Of a DNA stretch of 64,000 bases, positions 54,684-63,210 are shown in pieces. The DNA is from DAOTWY01 sp003696565. Lineage in GTDB: Bacteria; Chloroflexota; Anaerolineae; Aggregatilineales; Phototrophicaceae. Below the pieces are notes generated by a model. It was not told where the DNA came from. It ran no database searches and was given only the letters and a program-made list of their open reading frames with translations. A program made the position numbers and the translations under genes. The stretch is taken from NCBI GenBank assembly GCA_034435635.1, contig DAOTWY010000038.1, forward strand, positions 62,001 through 126,000, given 5' to 3'. Numbering within the stretch: position 1 is the first letter of the stretch; every line of letters starts with the position of its first letter.

Positions 54684-55547
54684 ATGACTTTTTCAATTGT
54701 TGGGTATGATCCAGAAGAACAAGCTTGGGGCATTGCTGTCGCCAGCAAATTTTTAGCAGTGGGGTCAGTTGTCCCGTGGGCACAAGCCGGCGTTGGGGCT
54801 ATCGCCACCCAAGCCTGGGCAAACGTGAGCTATGGACCAAATGGCTTAAAACTCCTAGCAGAAGGCAAAACTGCCCAGGAGACGCTTGATCTATTACTAG
54901 CTAACGATCCTGAAAAGGCTAAGCGGCAAGTTGGTATTGTGGATCGGTATGGCAACTCAGCCGCCTTTACCGGAGAAAATTGCCTAGACTGGGCTGGTCA
55001 TAAAACTGGACAATATTATGCCTGCCAAGGCAATATCTTAACCGGAGAAGAAACCGTTAACGCTATGGTTGAAGCCTTTTTAAACACATCTGGTGAGTTA
55101 AGTGATCGTCTGCTCGCTGCACTATTAGCCGGAGATACCATCGGCGGGGATAGTCGTGGGAAGCAATCCGCCGCATTATATGTTGTACGGGCAAACGCTG
55201 GCTACGGCGGGGACAACGACCGTTACATTGATCTTCGCGTGGATGATGACCCAGAGCCTGTACACAAGCTCAAAACCTTGTTAGCAACCCATCATCTGTT
55301 TTTTGGTCGTTCAAATGATATTGAATTTGTCGAGATTGATAAAGACATTGCCGCGGAACTGCAAGAGATGTTACATCGACAAGGTTACTATGCTGGCAAA
55401 GTCACTGGTGAATGGGACGATATGAGCAAGGTCGCTTTTTGGACGATGATCGGCAACGAAAACCTAGAAGAACGTTGGAACATTAATGAAACACCAGATA
55501 AAATTGACCGCGTTGTACTGAATTATCTCCGTGAGCGGTTTGGTTAA
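54684..55547 (+). CDS. DUF1028 protein with C-terminal peptidoglycan-binding-like domain
   Basis: This 287-residue protein starts MTFSIVGYDPEEQAWGIAVAS, with the N-terminal nucleophile-like motifs of the DUF1028 family (about residues 1-215), including GYGGDNDRYIDLRVDDDPEP. Residues about 215-287 form a small helical domain (IAAELQEMLHRQGYYAGKVTGEWDD) resembling peptidoglycan-binding type 1 repeats. No signal peptide is visible. The biochemical role of DUF1028 is not established; N-terminal nucleophile hydrolase activity has been suggested. The glycosyltransferase gene overlaps its end by 17 bases. Confidence 0.85.
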   Translation: MTFSIVGYDPEEQAWGIAVASKFLAVGSVVPWAQAGVGAIATQAWANVSYGPNGLKLLAEGKTAQETLDLLLANDPEKAKRQVGIVDRYGNSAAFTGENCLDWAGHKTGQYYACQGNILTGEETVNAMVEAFLNTSGELSDRLLAALLAGDTIGGDSRGKQSAALYVVRANAGYGGDNDRYIDLRVDDDPEPVHKLKTLLATHHLFFGRSNDIEFVEIDKDIAAELQEMLHRQGYYAGKVTGEWDDMSKVAFWTMIGNENLEERWNINETPDKIDRVVLNYLRERFG

Positions 55548-56922
55548 ACATCGTCTTTTGATCTTGGGGATTTTGCTGCTTGGTGCAGGGCTTCGGCTAC
55601 ATCAAGGCACAGCAAATGTCCGTTTTCATCCTGATGAGGCATTATATACTGCTTATGCCCGTCGCGCCGCGGTTTACGGTGATTGGCTGCTCAATGCTCC
55701 GGTTGATAAACCGCCACTGAGTATTTATGCCAATGCGCTGGGGTTACATTTTTTTGCCGCACGCACATACACAGTGATTGATATTCCGCTACGCACGGGG
55801 GAGTTTGCTGCTAAAACACCCAATATCTTCAGCGGTGTTGTGTTGATTGCATTGGTTTATGCACTGGCAAGGCAATTATATCCTAAACAAACGCATATTG
55901 CCTGGTTTGCCGCGCTCATCACAGCTTTATCACCATATGCAGTTGCGTTTAGTGCCTCCGCTTTTACGGATATGTTGATGCTATCATGGATGCTCGCTGC
56001 CCTGCTCGCTGCCCTGCATCATAAACCTGGTTGGGCTGGTAGCATGGTTGCCCTCAGCATATGGACAAAGCCTCAAGGCATTTTGTTTTTACCGTTAACG
56101 CTCTGGTTCATGGGTTGGCGTGGTATATCACGCTTTTTACTTGTGTTAGGGGTAGGGATCATCAGTTTATGGCTCTGGGATGCAATCCGCCCACAAGTGA
56201 GTTTTTGGGTACTTGGTGCAGCACATATTAACCCAGGTAGAATAATCTCATCCCCTATGGAGTGGTTACCACGCCTGCAAAACTGGCTTAACCATTGCCA
56301 ACAATTACTCGGTGCGCCTTGGATAAACTGGTTGTTAATTGTACTTGTCATTTTTACGGGATTCAAACACCGCCACCCTCATGATTTGAAACTCTTCCTA
56401 ATGGTATCGGGCTATTTTGTGTTCCACTGGCTAAACGCTTATCCTACATTTGACCGCTATATGCTGCCTATGGTACCGCTTTTAGCTATCCTTGCTGCAC
56501 GCGCTATCCCAAACCATTATATGCCTATTGCTACCTTGCTCATCATGATGAGCCTATTCAGCCGTTATAATCCGCGTCAAGACGCATTGCATGGGCAAAA
56601 CCCTGATACCTTAATTAACCTCGCCACCTGGCTCGATTCCAAACCACTCGGTACAATTATCTATAATCCCTGGCTGGGCTGGGAAATGGAATATTATCGT
56701 GGTGCATGGTCAAATAAACGATGGGTTTATTATCCAAATGCCATGATTCAAGCACAGGATGCTCAGCTAAACCCAGACCCTGCTCCACGCTATTTTATTA
56801 TACCGTTCGATCATGTTCATGATCCTCAGACCTGGCTTCAAGCTCTGATAGATGCTGGATTTGTCGTGCAGCTAGCCTATGCCCAAGACGGTTTTCACAT
56901 CTATGAACTTATTCCCCCTTAG
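55531..56922 (+). CDS. Membrane glycosyltransferase of the GT39/PMT type
   Basis: This 463-residue protein has about 9-10 membrane helices. The first outer loop reads NVRFHPDEALYTAYARR, with the Asp-Glu pair expected for polyprenyl-phosphate-sugar transferases; PVDKPPLSIY follows. A short soluble tail ends the protein. Donor and acceptor sugars are unknown. It uses a GTG start at 55531 within the last codons of the DUF1028 gene. Its 3' end overlaps the convergent PadR gene by 14 bases. Confidence 0.8.
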   Translation: MSGLVKHRLLILGILLLGAGLRLHQGTANVRFHPDEALYTAYARRAAVYGDWLLNAPVDKPPLSIYANALGLHFFAARTYTVIDIPLRTGEFAAKTPNIFSGVVLIALVYALARQLYPKQTHIAWFAALITALSPYAVAFSASAFTDMLMLSWMLAALLAALHHKPGWAGSMVALSIWTKPQGILFLPLTLWFMGWRGISRFLLVLGVGIISLWLWDAIRPQVSFWVLGAAHINPGRIISSPMEWLPRLQNWLNHCQQLLGAPWINWLLIVLVIFTGFKHRHPHDLKLFLMVSGYFVFHWLNAYPTFDRYMLPMVPLLAILAARAIPNHYMPIATLLIMMSLFSRYNPRQDALHGQNPDTLINLATWLDSKPLGTIIYNPWLGWEMEYYRGAWSNKRWVYYPNAMIQAQDAQLNPDPAPRYFIIPFDHVHDPQTWLQALIDAGFVVQLAYAQDGFHIYELIPP

Positions 56923-57574
56923 GTGGGCGTTTTAGTTTTTGAATCATTTTGTGAGGTGGTGGCGTAGCAGGGCGGCTGTGCTGTGTTGGGGCACGATGTG
57001 CTGGTGTAGGTTGCGATGGATCAGGTTGATCTACACCCGGATAACGTTGTTGCCAATCAGATAAAAAGGTCTCAAACCATGCTAATTCAGCTTGCATCAC
57101 CGCTAAGCTATGTGTATATAACGCGCGAATATGTTCAGCAGGGTGTTCACTCTCTTGATGTTTTTGCCAAGATGTTTCTATCGCTTCTAAACGAGTTTTT
57201 AGCTCAGCATGGTGTTGTGATAAAACCTGATAAACTTGTCGAGGTCTTAACACGTTTAAATTCGCCAAGCCCAACTCAAAACCAGAGCCAAATGCGCGCG
57301 GCTGACGCAATAAATCTGATACCGCTGTTTGAAGAATACCCCGCCCCGCCTCTGTGATATGATAATACTTCCGTTTAGGTAACCGTCCATCAGAACGGAG
57401 TTCACTGGTCACCATGTTCTGCTTTTCTAATTTGTTAAGAATATAGTAAACAGATGCAAAGCCAACAGTAACCCATTCACGCAGCCCACGTTCATCAATT
57501 AATCGCTGCACCTCATCCCCATAACGCGGTGCTTCTGCAATCAAACTAAGAATCGTGAGTTCTGAATTGGTCAT
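56909..57574 (-). CDS. PadR-family transcriptional regulator
   Basis: This 221-residue regulator has a PadR winged helix (about residues 1-75: ELTILSLIAEAPRYGDEVQRLI, SVYYILNKLEKQNMVTSELR, KRKYYHITEAGRGIL) and an unusually long helical C-terminal half with a Pro/Thr/Arg-rich tail. It overlaps the stop of the response regulator gene (GTGA), which makes co-translation likely. The start could be GTG 57580 or ATG 57574; I used the ATG. Targets unknown. Confidence 0.88.
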   Translation of the reverse strand: MTNSELTILSLIAEAPRYGDEVQRLIDERGLREWVTVGFASVYYILNKLEKQNMVTSELRSDGRLPKRKYYHITEAGRGILQTAVSDLLRQPRAFGSGFELGLANLNVLRPRQVYQVLSQHHAELKTRLEAIETSWQKHQESEHPAEHIRALYTHSLAVMQAELAWFETFLSDWQQRYPGVDQPDPSQPTPAHRAPTQHSRPATPPPHKMIQKLKRPPKGE

Positions 57575-57576
57575 GT

Positions 57577-57963
57577 TCACTTCTTCTTCCTACCCGTCCG
57601 TAATACGTCCTGCAGTGTTGTAATTAAGTTACTAGCTAAGTACGGTTTGGTCAAATATCGATCAGCACCTGCTTCTAGCCCTTCCCGAATCTGATCTGGG
57701 TCAGCCACCGCAGAAAGAATAATCACCGGCGTATCGTTAAATATCGGTTTAGAACGCATCTGCTTCAAAAACTCAATACCACTCACATCGGGCAGCATCA
57801 AATCTAGCAAAATGATATCCGGCAGAGGGCGTTTCTTCAGTTCTTCCACGGCTTCCATGGCAGATAATGCAGAAATTGATTCTATGCCTGCACGCTTAAG
57901 CAGTGTCACAACCAATTTTTGTAGCGCGGCATCATCGTCAATTATCAAAACACGAGCAGTCAC
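57577..57963 (-). CDS. Stand-alone response regulator receiver protein
   Basis: This 128-residue single-domain receiver has the acidic pair IIDDD, phospho-acceptor Asp54 in ILLDLMLPD, the switch residue in VIILSAVAD and the conserved Lys in YLTKPY, so it should be phosphorylatable. A basic tail (TGRKKK) follows. It lacks an output domain and may act through protein binding. No histidine kinase is nearby. The start is GTG 57963 or TTG 57966. It is translationally coupled to the PadR gene. Confidence 0.9.
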   Translation of the reverse strand: MTARVLIIDDDAALQKLVVTLLKRAGIESISALSAMEAVEELKKRPLPDIILLDLMLPDVSGIEFLKQMRSKPIFNDTPVIILSAVADPDQIREGLEAGADRYLTKPYLASNLITTLQDVLRTGRKKK

Positions 57964-58033
57964 CAATCAAACCTTTCGCTAACAATGCACGTCTCAAGCT
58001 TACCCCGTTTGGCTATACAGGACAATAGATTCG

Positions 58034-58062
58034 TTGCTTATCTGCCCGCTTAGGTGTAGGAT
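58034..58062 (+). promoter_or_regulatory. Candidate promoter of the LysM lipoprotein gene
   Basis: TTGCTT (58034-58039) and TAGGAT (58057-58062) are separated by 17 bases, about 40 bases upstream of the ATG. Neither box is perfect. A GAGGAG Shine-Dalgarno follows at about 58089-58094. Confidence 0.4.
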
Positions 58063-58104
58063 AGTAAAGTGATTCTAACGCTCAATTTGAGGAGATAAGC
58101 CACG

Positions 58105-59055
58105 ATGTTATCCCGACGGCTTTTCGTTTTAATGCCAATTTTAACGATTATACTGGCAGGTTGCTACCGACAGGCAAGTGATCCTGTTGAAGCCCCCCAG
58201 GTTGATTCTGTTGCCAACACACAGGTTGTTGCCACAACCGCTTTTGATAACGCCTCCGCCACGCCACAAGCAACGGCGGATTCTCAATCCCCGATTCAAG
58301 GCGTTACTTCTACACCTATTCAGTTGGCAACCAATACCTCTATTCCAACCGTTATCCCAACCAACACATCGCTGCCAACAGTCATCGCAGCAACGAATAC
58401 CACCATGCCAACATTGCCCCCTGCTATGAGCAGTACACCAATCCCAACAGATTCCGGTGCAACCGCACCGATCCAGGCGGTGACATCAACGCCTATTCCG
58501 ACCAACACCCCAGCGATCTTAACGCCTGGCTTACCTGGTGGTAACACAGCCATCACGACCCCTACCCCGTTGCCGCAGCAACCAACGGCAACGCCATCTG
58601 GGTTAGTGACACCAACACAGTTCCCACTGCCAACGCAAGCTGATGATACGGTTAATCCTGAATGTATTTACATTGTCCGCGCTGGTGATACTGTATTCCG
58701 TATCGCAATCAACAATGGGACAACTGTCAATGCAATTGTTGCCGCAAACCCCGGCTTAAATCCCAATTTAATCCGCCCGGGTGATGAAATCAAATTGCCA
58801 GATTGTGAGCCAGCCCCAACCGATTCTGATACAGACACCGGCAGCAGTGCGGAACCAATTGATACCGATAGTGATGCTGATGAAGGCATCGTCGGTGCCA
58901 CTGAAACCGTACACATCGTCCGTGCTGGCGAAACACTTAGTTCAATTGCGCAACGATATGGTGTAACCGTTTTGGCAATTATGCAACGCAATGGCTTAAC
59001 AGACCCGAACCGGTTATCAGTCAACCAAGAGCTAATTATCCCGGGGAATGAGTAA
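58105..59055 (+). CDS. Lipoprotein with two LysM domains
   Basis: This 316-residue protein begins with a lipoprotein signal ending in the lipobox LAGC (Cys20). A long Thr/Pro/Ala/Gln-rich linker of about 140 residues follows, built from imperfect repeats such as STPIPTNT. Two LysM carbohydrate-binding domains come next: about residues 186-235 (YIVRAGDTVFRIA) and 268-314 (HIVRAGETLSSIAQRYGV). LysM binds peptidoglycan or related glycans, so it probably links the membrane to the wall. It ends at a terminator. Confidence 0.92.
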   Translation: MLSRRLFVLMPILTIILAGCYRQASDPVEAPQVDSVANTQVVATTAFDNASATPQATADSQSPIQGVTSTPIQLATNTSIPTVIPTNTSLPTVIAATNTTMPTLPPAMSSTPIPTDSGATAPIQAVTSTPIPTNTPAILTPGLPGGNTAITTPTPLPQQPTATPSGLVTPTQFPLPTQADDTVNPECIYIVRAGDTVFRIAINNGTTVNAIVAANPGLNPNLIRPGDEIKLPDCEPAPTDSDTDTGSSAEPIDTDSDADEGIVGATETVHIVRAGETLSSIAQRYGVTVLAIMQRNGLTDPNRLSVNQELIIPGNE

Positions 59056-59069
59056 TAATTTAGGTTTAT

Positions 59070-59097
59070 GGGGCGCGGCTAACCGCGTCCCTATTTT
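59070..59097 (+). terminator. Intrinsic terminator after the LysM lipoprotein gene
   Basis: A 9-bp stem with one G-U pair, GGGGCGCGG (59070-59078) with CCGCGTCCC (59083-59091), closes a CTAA loop and is followed by TATTTT. It lies 14 bases past the stop and overlaps the stop of the convergent gene. Confidence 0.8.
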
Positions 59098-59723
59098 AAA
59101 TTTGCTTGAAACACAATGACATCATCAAAGCGAATTTCGCTTAATGTGTTTGCAGCAGTTGTTGCCACCAATCCTATTCGCCCGGATTTATAACTCTGGT
59201 CATAAACATCTGCCACAAAATGCCCATTCACATACAATGCTAAATAGTCTTCAACACAAATAACCCGTAGGCGATTAAAAGCCCGCCCACGATTAATCGC
59301 ATCATGCCGCGCCCAATTGACCAAGGGTTTTAAATCCCCATCCTGTCCCTTCTGAATCGTATATGAACCATCCCCGCCAATCATAAAATAATATCCAGTG
59401 GCTTGTTCCTGGCTAACCGCCCCCCGGCAAACCACACCAAATGCGTTGTTGGTTTCCGTTGAAACTTGCTGCGCCACAATATCGATTACAATATCATCAA
59501 AGCGACCCGTCCTATAAAACCCGCGTACATAACTGTTCACCTCAACCTGCATCTCATACATACCATCCACCACACCCAACGTCACACCGTCCATTGCCGC
59601 ATGCTCCCAAGCAAAGGCAGTATCGAATCGTTCTTCCAGCAATCGCTCTCCCACTGTATAATCACGTTGGGGGCGCGTGGTGCAGCCAACTAGCACAACT
59701 ACCATAATCATCACATAACGCAT
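59091..59723 (-). CDS. Lipoprotein with a concanavalin-like beta domain
   Basis: This 210-residue protein starts MRYVMIMVVVLVGCTTR, a lipoprotein signal with lipobox LVGC; the upstream in-frame start at 59765 is rejected because it would disturb the signal. The mature part is beta-rich. RAFNRLRVICVEDYLALYVNG and SGRIGLVATT resemble the jelly-roll domain found in DUF1080 and LamG-type proteins, which bind or hydrolyse glycans. No catalytic residues are recognised. A surface glycan-binding role is possible. Confidence 0.75.
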   Translation of the reverse strand: MRYVMIMVVVLVGCTTRPQRDYTVGERLLEERFDTAFAWEHAAMDGVTLGVVDGMYEMQVEVNSYVRGFYRTGRFDDIVIDIVAQQVSTETNNAFGVVCRGAVSQEQATGYYFMIGGDGSYTIQKGQDGDLKPLVNWARHDAINRGRAFNRLRVICVEDYLALYVNGHFVADVYDQSYKSGRIGLVATTAANTLSEIRFDDVIVFQANLK

Positions 59724-59766
59724 CGTGTTATCCTCAACAATAAGCCAAATACTAAGCTTATACACA

Positions 59767-59794
59767 TTGCCGAGCCACTACAACGGTGTATAAT
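59767..59794 (+). promoter_or_regulatory. Promoter of the bifunctional nuclease gene
   Basis: TTGCCG (59767-59772) and a perfect TATAAT (59789-59794) are separated by 16 bases, 38 bases upstream of the ATG. A short leader contains AGGG near 59821-59824. Confidence 0.6.
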
Positions 59795-59832
59795 TTAAGA
59801 GATGATAATAGATACTGCATCAGGGAAAACAT

Positions 59833-60372
59833 ATGATTGAAGTTGTAATAGATAGTATCCGTGTGAGTTTAATGTCACAGCATCGCCTTGTGATCTTAAA
59901 AGATGTGAATAGTGACCGTTTATTGCCAATCTGGATCGGTCCCTTTGAAGCAGATGCCATCAACATTGAATTACAACAAGAACCCCCTGCCCGTCCCATG
60001 ACACATGATCTGCTTAAAAATGTGATCGAAGAGTTGGGTGGCAAAGTGGTTCATGTCTATATTAGTGAGTTGCGTAATGATGTTTATTACGCTCGCATTG
60101 TGATCGAAATTAACGGGCGGCAAATTGAAATCGATTCGCGTACCAGCGATGCAGTTGCCCTGGCAGTACGCGCCAAAGTGCCTATCTTTGTTGTGGAAAA
60201 TGTGCTAGAACGCGCAAGCATCAAACCCGATGAGGACGTTCAAGACAAAATCGAATCTGGCGAGCTAGATAGCGCGTCTGATTCAGATGTTGTTGATGAA
60301 ACTAAACTGAGCGCATTTGCTGATTTTCTCAATAGCCTAGATATTGACCTAGATGACGACGACGACGAGTAA
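59833..60372 (+). CDS. Bifunctional nuclease family protein (DUF151)
   Basis: This 179-residue protein has an N-terminal DUF151 domain (about 1-135; LPIWIGPFEADAINIELQ, RPMTHDLLKNVIEELGG, DSRTSDAVALAVRAKVPIFV), followed by a highly acidic C-terminal tail. Plant and bacterial relatives act as nucleases, and many bacterial members carry a C-terminal UVR motif; here LSAFADFLNSLDID may be a weak remnant. Cytoplasmic. It is complete and apparently transcribed alone. Confidence 0.92.
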   Translation: MIEVVIDSIRVSLMSQHRLVILKDVNSDRLLPIWIGPFEADAINIELQQEPPARPMTHDLLKNVIEELGGKVVHVYISELRNDVYYARIVIEINGRQIEIDSRTSDAVALAVRAKVPIFVVENVLERASIKPDEDVQDKIESGELDSASDSDVVDETKLSAFADFLNSLDIDLDDDDDE

Positions 60373-60724
60373 CGCTCGTTTTAAACAAACAGAAAGTGAA
60401 CCAACATAAAACGGTGAGCAATGACCTAAAAATTTAATCAAGCCTAACTTATACTCCTGCCGCTTAGGCTAAAGCAAATTAAAAACTTGACCAAACAACT
60501 GAGGCGGCAGATTCGTCGCCCAGTCAAGGGTGTACTATTTTTTATTAAACAGCTAAAGCCAAGCGGCTCATTTTTCTTTGGTCAGCTTATTAAAGAAGCG
60601 GCTGTGGTGTGTTGGTTTGCCACTACAGTCCACTAAAAGCACCACCTCAACATATACCTTTCTTAAGTATAGACTGCATGATTATTATTTAAAGGTATCA
60701 CACCGTTTTGTAAATTTTTGACTT
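60373..60724 (+). other. Gene-free stretch before dnaB with successive hairpins
   Basis: No credible ORF is found in these 352 bases. At least two clear stem-loops can form: AGCCTAA (60441-60447) with TTAGGCT (60464-60470); and a longer one with outer CTTGAC/GTCAAG (60486-60491, 60523-60528) and inner GGCGGC/GTCGCC around AGATTC. A shorter hairpin, AGCC-AAGC-GGCT (60557-60568), is followed by CATTTTTC, like a weak terminator. This could be an undescribed small RNA or the dnaB leader. No consensus promoter was found ahead of it. Confidence 0.45.
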
Positions 60725-62509
60725 ATGACTGAATCACCTTATAGCCAAGAAGCCGAGGAAGCTGTTATCGGCGCGGTACTCATCAATCCACATAGTTTTT
60801 TAACCGTTGCCGCTTTTCTACGCCCGGAAGATTTCTTCTTCCTGCGTCATGCCCACATTTGGGAAGCCATGACTCGCCTACATGAACGTAAAGAACCCAT
60901 TGATCCTGTCACACTGGCTGAAGAACTTAGCACAATGGGCAAATTAGATGATGTCGGTGGCGCACCCTATTTCACGCATCTTATCGCCAATACCCCTACA
61001 TCAGTCCATGCCGAAATCTACGGGCGGATTGTCGAACGCACAGCAATCCGTCGCCGCTTAATTGTCGCCGCAGATGAGATCAAAGCCTTGGCGAGCGATG
61101 AAAACCAACCGATTGAACATGTCACAACCAGCGCAGAAACTGCCCTTTTTCAAGTAACAGATCGTAATCTCAAGCGTGAATTTGTCACCATGAAAGATGC
61201 CGTCAATGACTATTTTGACCGCATCGAAAATCTCATACAACACCAACAAGAATCAATGGGGTTGCCTTCTGGTTTTCGTGATCTTGATCAATTACTAGGT
61301 GGCTTCCAAAAGTCCGATTTGCTGATCTTCGCTGGTCGCCCTGGTATGGGAAAATGCGTTACTGGGGATACAATCCTACAATTACCAGACCGTTATGCCA
61401 CTATTGAATCCCTCAAGCCACGCCACGCTCTCGGTATTCCTGATGATGATGGGGGAATATATTATCCTCTAGAATGTGACGTATTAACACCACAAGGTTT
61501 TAAGCCCACTGCCTATTTTTATGAAAGTGGTTTACGCCCCACTCTGCGCATTACAACACAGGCAGGCTTCACATTGGCAGGAACATATCATCACCCAATC
61601 CTAACTAGCGATTCATTAGGACAGTTCGCTTGGAAAACACTTGCTGAACTCACATTGGATGATTATGCGGTAGTCGTTGAGCACGGCTCAGATTACACGA
61701 CATCACGCATTACCGCCATTCAAGATAATGGCTGGCAATATTGTTATGATCTAACTGTTCCAGACGGACAAGCCTTCATTGCAAATCACATTATCAACCA
61801 TAACACATCGTTCATGCTTTCCACGGCTGTCAATGTTGCGCGGATTGGGGCACGTGTGGCAATCTTCACCATGGAAATGGGAGCAGATCAACTTGTGCAA
61901 CGTATCATGGCAATGGAAACCGGAATCAGTTCTCACAAATTACGCCTCGGGCGGCTTTCTCCACAGCAATATGATCGCTTTGTGGAAGCTGCCGGACGTG
62001 TGAGCCGATACCAAATTTTCATTGATGACACACCAGCACTTAACCCCATTCAAATGCGAACCAAATGCCGCCGCCTACAACATGAATACGGGATTGATCT
62101 GGTCTTTGTGGATTATTTACAACTCATGAACGCTGGTGGACAATATCAAAATAACCGCGTGCAGGAAATCAGTTATATCAGCCGCGCCTTAAAAGAACTA
62201 GCACGTGAACTGAATGTCCCGGTTTTTTCTGCTGCACAGCTTTCCCGTGCGGTTGAGCAACGCCAAGATAAGCGTCCTGTTTTAAGTGATCTGCGTGAAA
62301 GTGGTTCCATTGAACAAGACGCGGATATTGTTATGTTTTTATATCGTGATGCGATTTATAATGAAGCAACAGAATTTCCAAATCAAGCAGATGTTATTGT
62401 CGCTAAGCATCGTAACGGTCCGACTGGGGTTATTTCGCTATTCTTCAATGAAGAGTTAACCAAATTCCAAGATGCCGTCACCCGCCAAGTAGACCTGGGA
62501 GACCGATAA
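60725..62509 (+). CDS. dnaB: Replicative DNA helicase with mini-intein
   Basis: DnaB unwinds DNA at the fork and binds DnaG. The 594-residue precursor is 444 residues of helicase plus a 150-residue intein (211-360) placed inside the Walker A motif, GRPGMGK/TS. The N-terminal domain begins SPYSQEAEEAVIGAVLI. The spliced RecA-type core has FTMEMGADQLVQRI, VFVDYLQLM (Walker B) and SDLRESGSIEQDADIVMFLYR. Without splicing the ATP site is interrupted. It overlaps the next gene by one base (TAATG). This is the only helicase candidate in the window. Confidence 0.96.
   Translation: MTESPYSQEAEEAVIGAVLINPHSFLTVAAFLRPEDFFFLRHAHIWEAMTRLHERKEPIDPVTLAEELSTMGKLDDVGGAPYFTHLIANTPTSVHAEIYGRIVERTAIRRRLIVAADEIKALASDENQPIEHVTTSAETALFQVTDRNLKREFVTMKDAVNDYFDRIENLIQHQQESMGLPSGFRDLDQLLGGFQKSDLLIFAGRPGMGKCVTGDTILQLPDRYATIESLKPRHALGIPDDDGGIYYPLECDVLTPQGFKPTAYFYESGLRPTLRITTQAGFTLAGTYHHPILTSDSLGQFAWKTLAELTLDDYAVVVEHGSDYTTSRITAIQDNGWQYCYDLTVPDGQAFIANHIINHNTSFMLSTAVNVARIGARVAIFTMEMGADQLVQRIMAMETGISSHKLRLGRLSPQQYDRFVEAAGRVSRYQIFIDDTPALNPIQMRTKCRRLQHEYGIDLVFVDYLQLMNAGGQYQNNRVQEISYISRALKELARELNVPVFSAAQLSRAVEQRQDKRPVLSDLRESGSIEQDADIVMFLYRDAIYNEATEFPNQADVIVAKHRNGPTGVISLFFNEELTKFQDAVTRQVDLGDR
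61355..61804 (+). other. DnaB mini-intein (self-splicing insert)
   Basis: The 150-codon in-frame insertion starts with Cys (block A, CVTGDTIL), has block B GTYHHPIL (TxxH), block F CYDLTVPDGQAFIANHI and ends His-Asn (NHN), with Thr as the +1 extein residue. All splice residues are therefore present. It is too short for a homing endonuclease and shows no LAGLIDADG motif. The site after the Walker A lysine is a known intein hot spot in DnaB. Confidence 0.92.
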
Positions 62510-63210
62510 TGTTTAAGGGATTTCAACCTGGTACATTTGAATCACTCATGATTCCACCCGGCTTTTTTAGCGAACTCCTGCCTCAAATCGACGACTTGGC
62601 AGAGCTAAAGGTACTGTTGTTTTGCTTTTGGGCATTACCACAAAAAGAATCGACGTTTCCATATCTGCTACATCATGACTTTATTCATCATGAGCCGTTA
62701 ATGACAGGGCTTGCCGCCCTAGACACCGGCTTTGAACCAGAAGCAGTTTTATCCGCTGCACTTAATGGCTTGGTCAAACGGGGGGTATTGCTTCAAACTG
62801 AGATTGATATGAACGCTCAAAAACAAATTATATTTGTCGTCAATACCGAGCGTGGGCGGCTTGCCTTTGAACAGCTCCGTCAAGGCAGGTGGACATTGAA
62901 CGGTGATATAATCGAAATCTTGCCAGAACGTCCCAACATTTATAAGCTATATGAAGAAAATATCGGTCCTCTTACCCCACTAATTGCGGATAATCTCAAA
63001 GATATTGAACAAGATTATTCCTCAGAATGGGTGGCGGATGCCTTAAAAATCGCTGTACAAAACAATAAACGCAGCCTCAAATATATTCATGCCATCCTAA
63101 AACGCTGGCAAGAAGAAGGAAGGAGCAGTGATGCGCAACCTCGGCGACGAATTGAAGAAGGCGGTAAACGCTATATCACAGGGAAATATGCCGACTTCAT
63201 CGACCACTAA
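62509..63210 (+). CDS. DnaD-like primosomal protein
   Basis: This 233-residue protein has a winged-helix-like N-terminal part (about 1-130) and a DnaD-type C-terminal domain (about 145-205; YEENIGPLTPLIADNLKDI, WVADALKIAVQNNKRSLKYI, HAILKRWQEEG). In Firmicutes DnaD and DnaB-type proteins open the origin and help load the helicase. Its position between dnaB and a DnaC-like loader, overlapping both, supports the same role here. A basic stretch RRRIEEGGKR is near the C terminus. Confidence 0.85.
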   Translation: MFKGFQPGTFESLMIPPGFFSELLPQIDDLAELKVLLFCFWALPQKESTFPYLLHHDFIHHEPLMTGLAALDTGFEPEAVLSAALNGLVKRGVLLQTEIDMNAQKQIIFVVNTERGRLAFEQLRQGRWTLNGDIIEILPERPNIYKLYEENIGPLTPLIADNLKDIEQDYSSEWVADALKIAVQNNKRSLKYIHAILKRWQEEGRSSDAQPRRRIEEGGKRYITGKYADFIDH

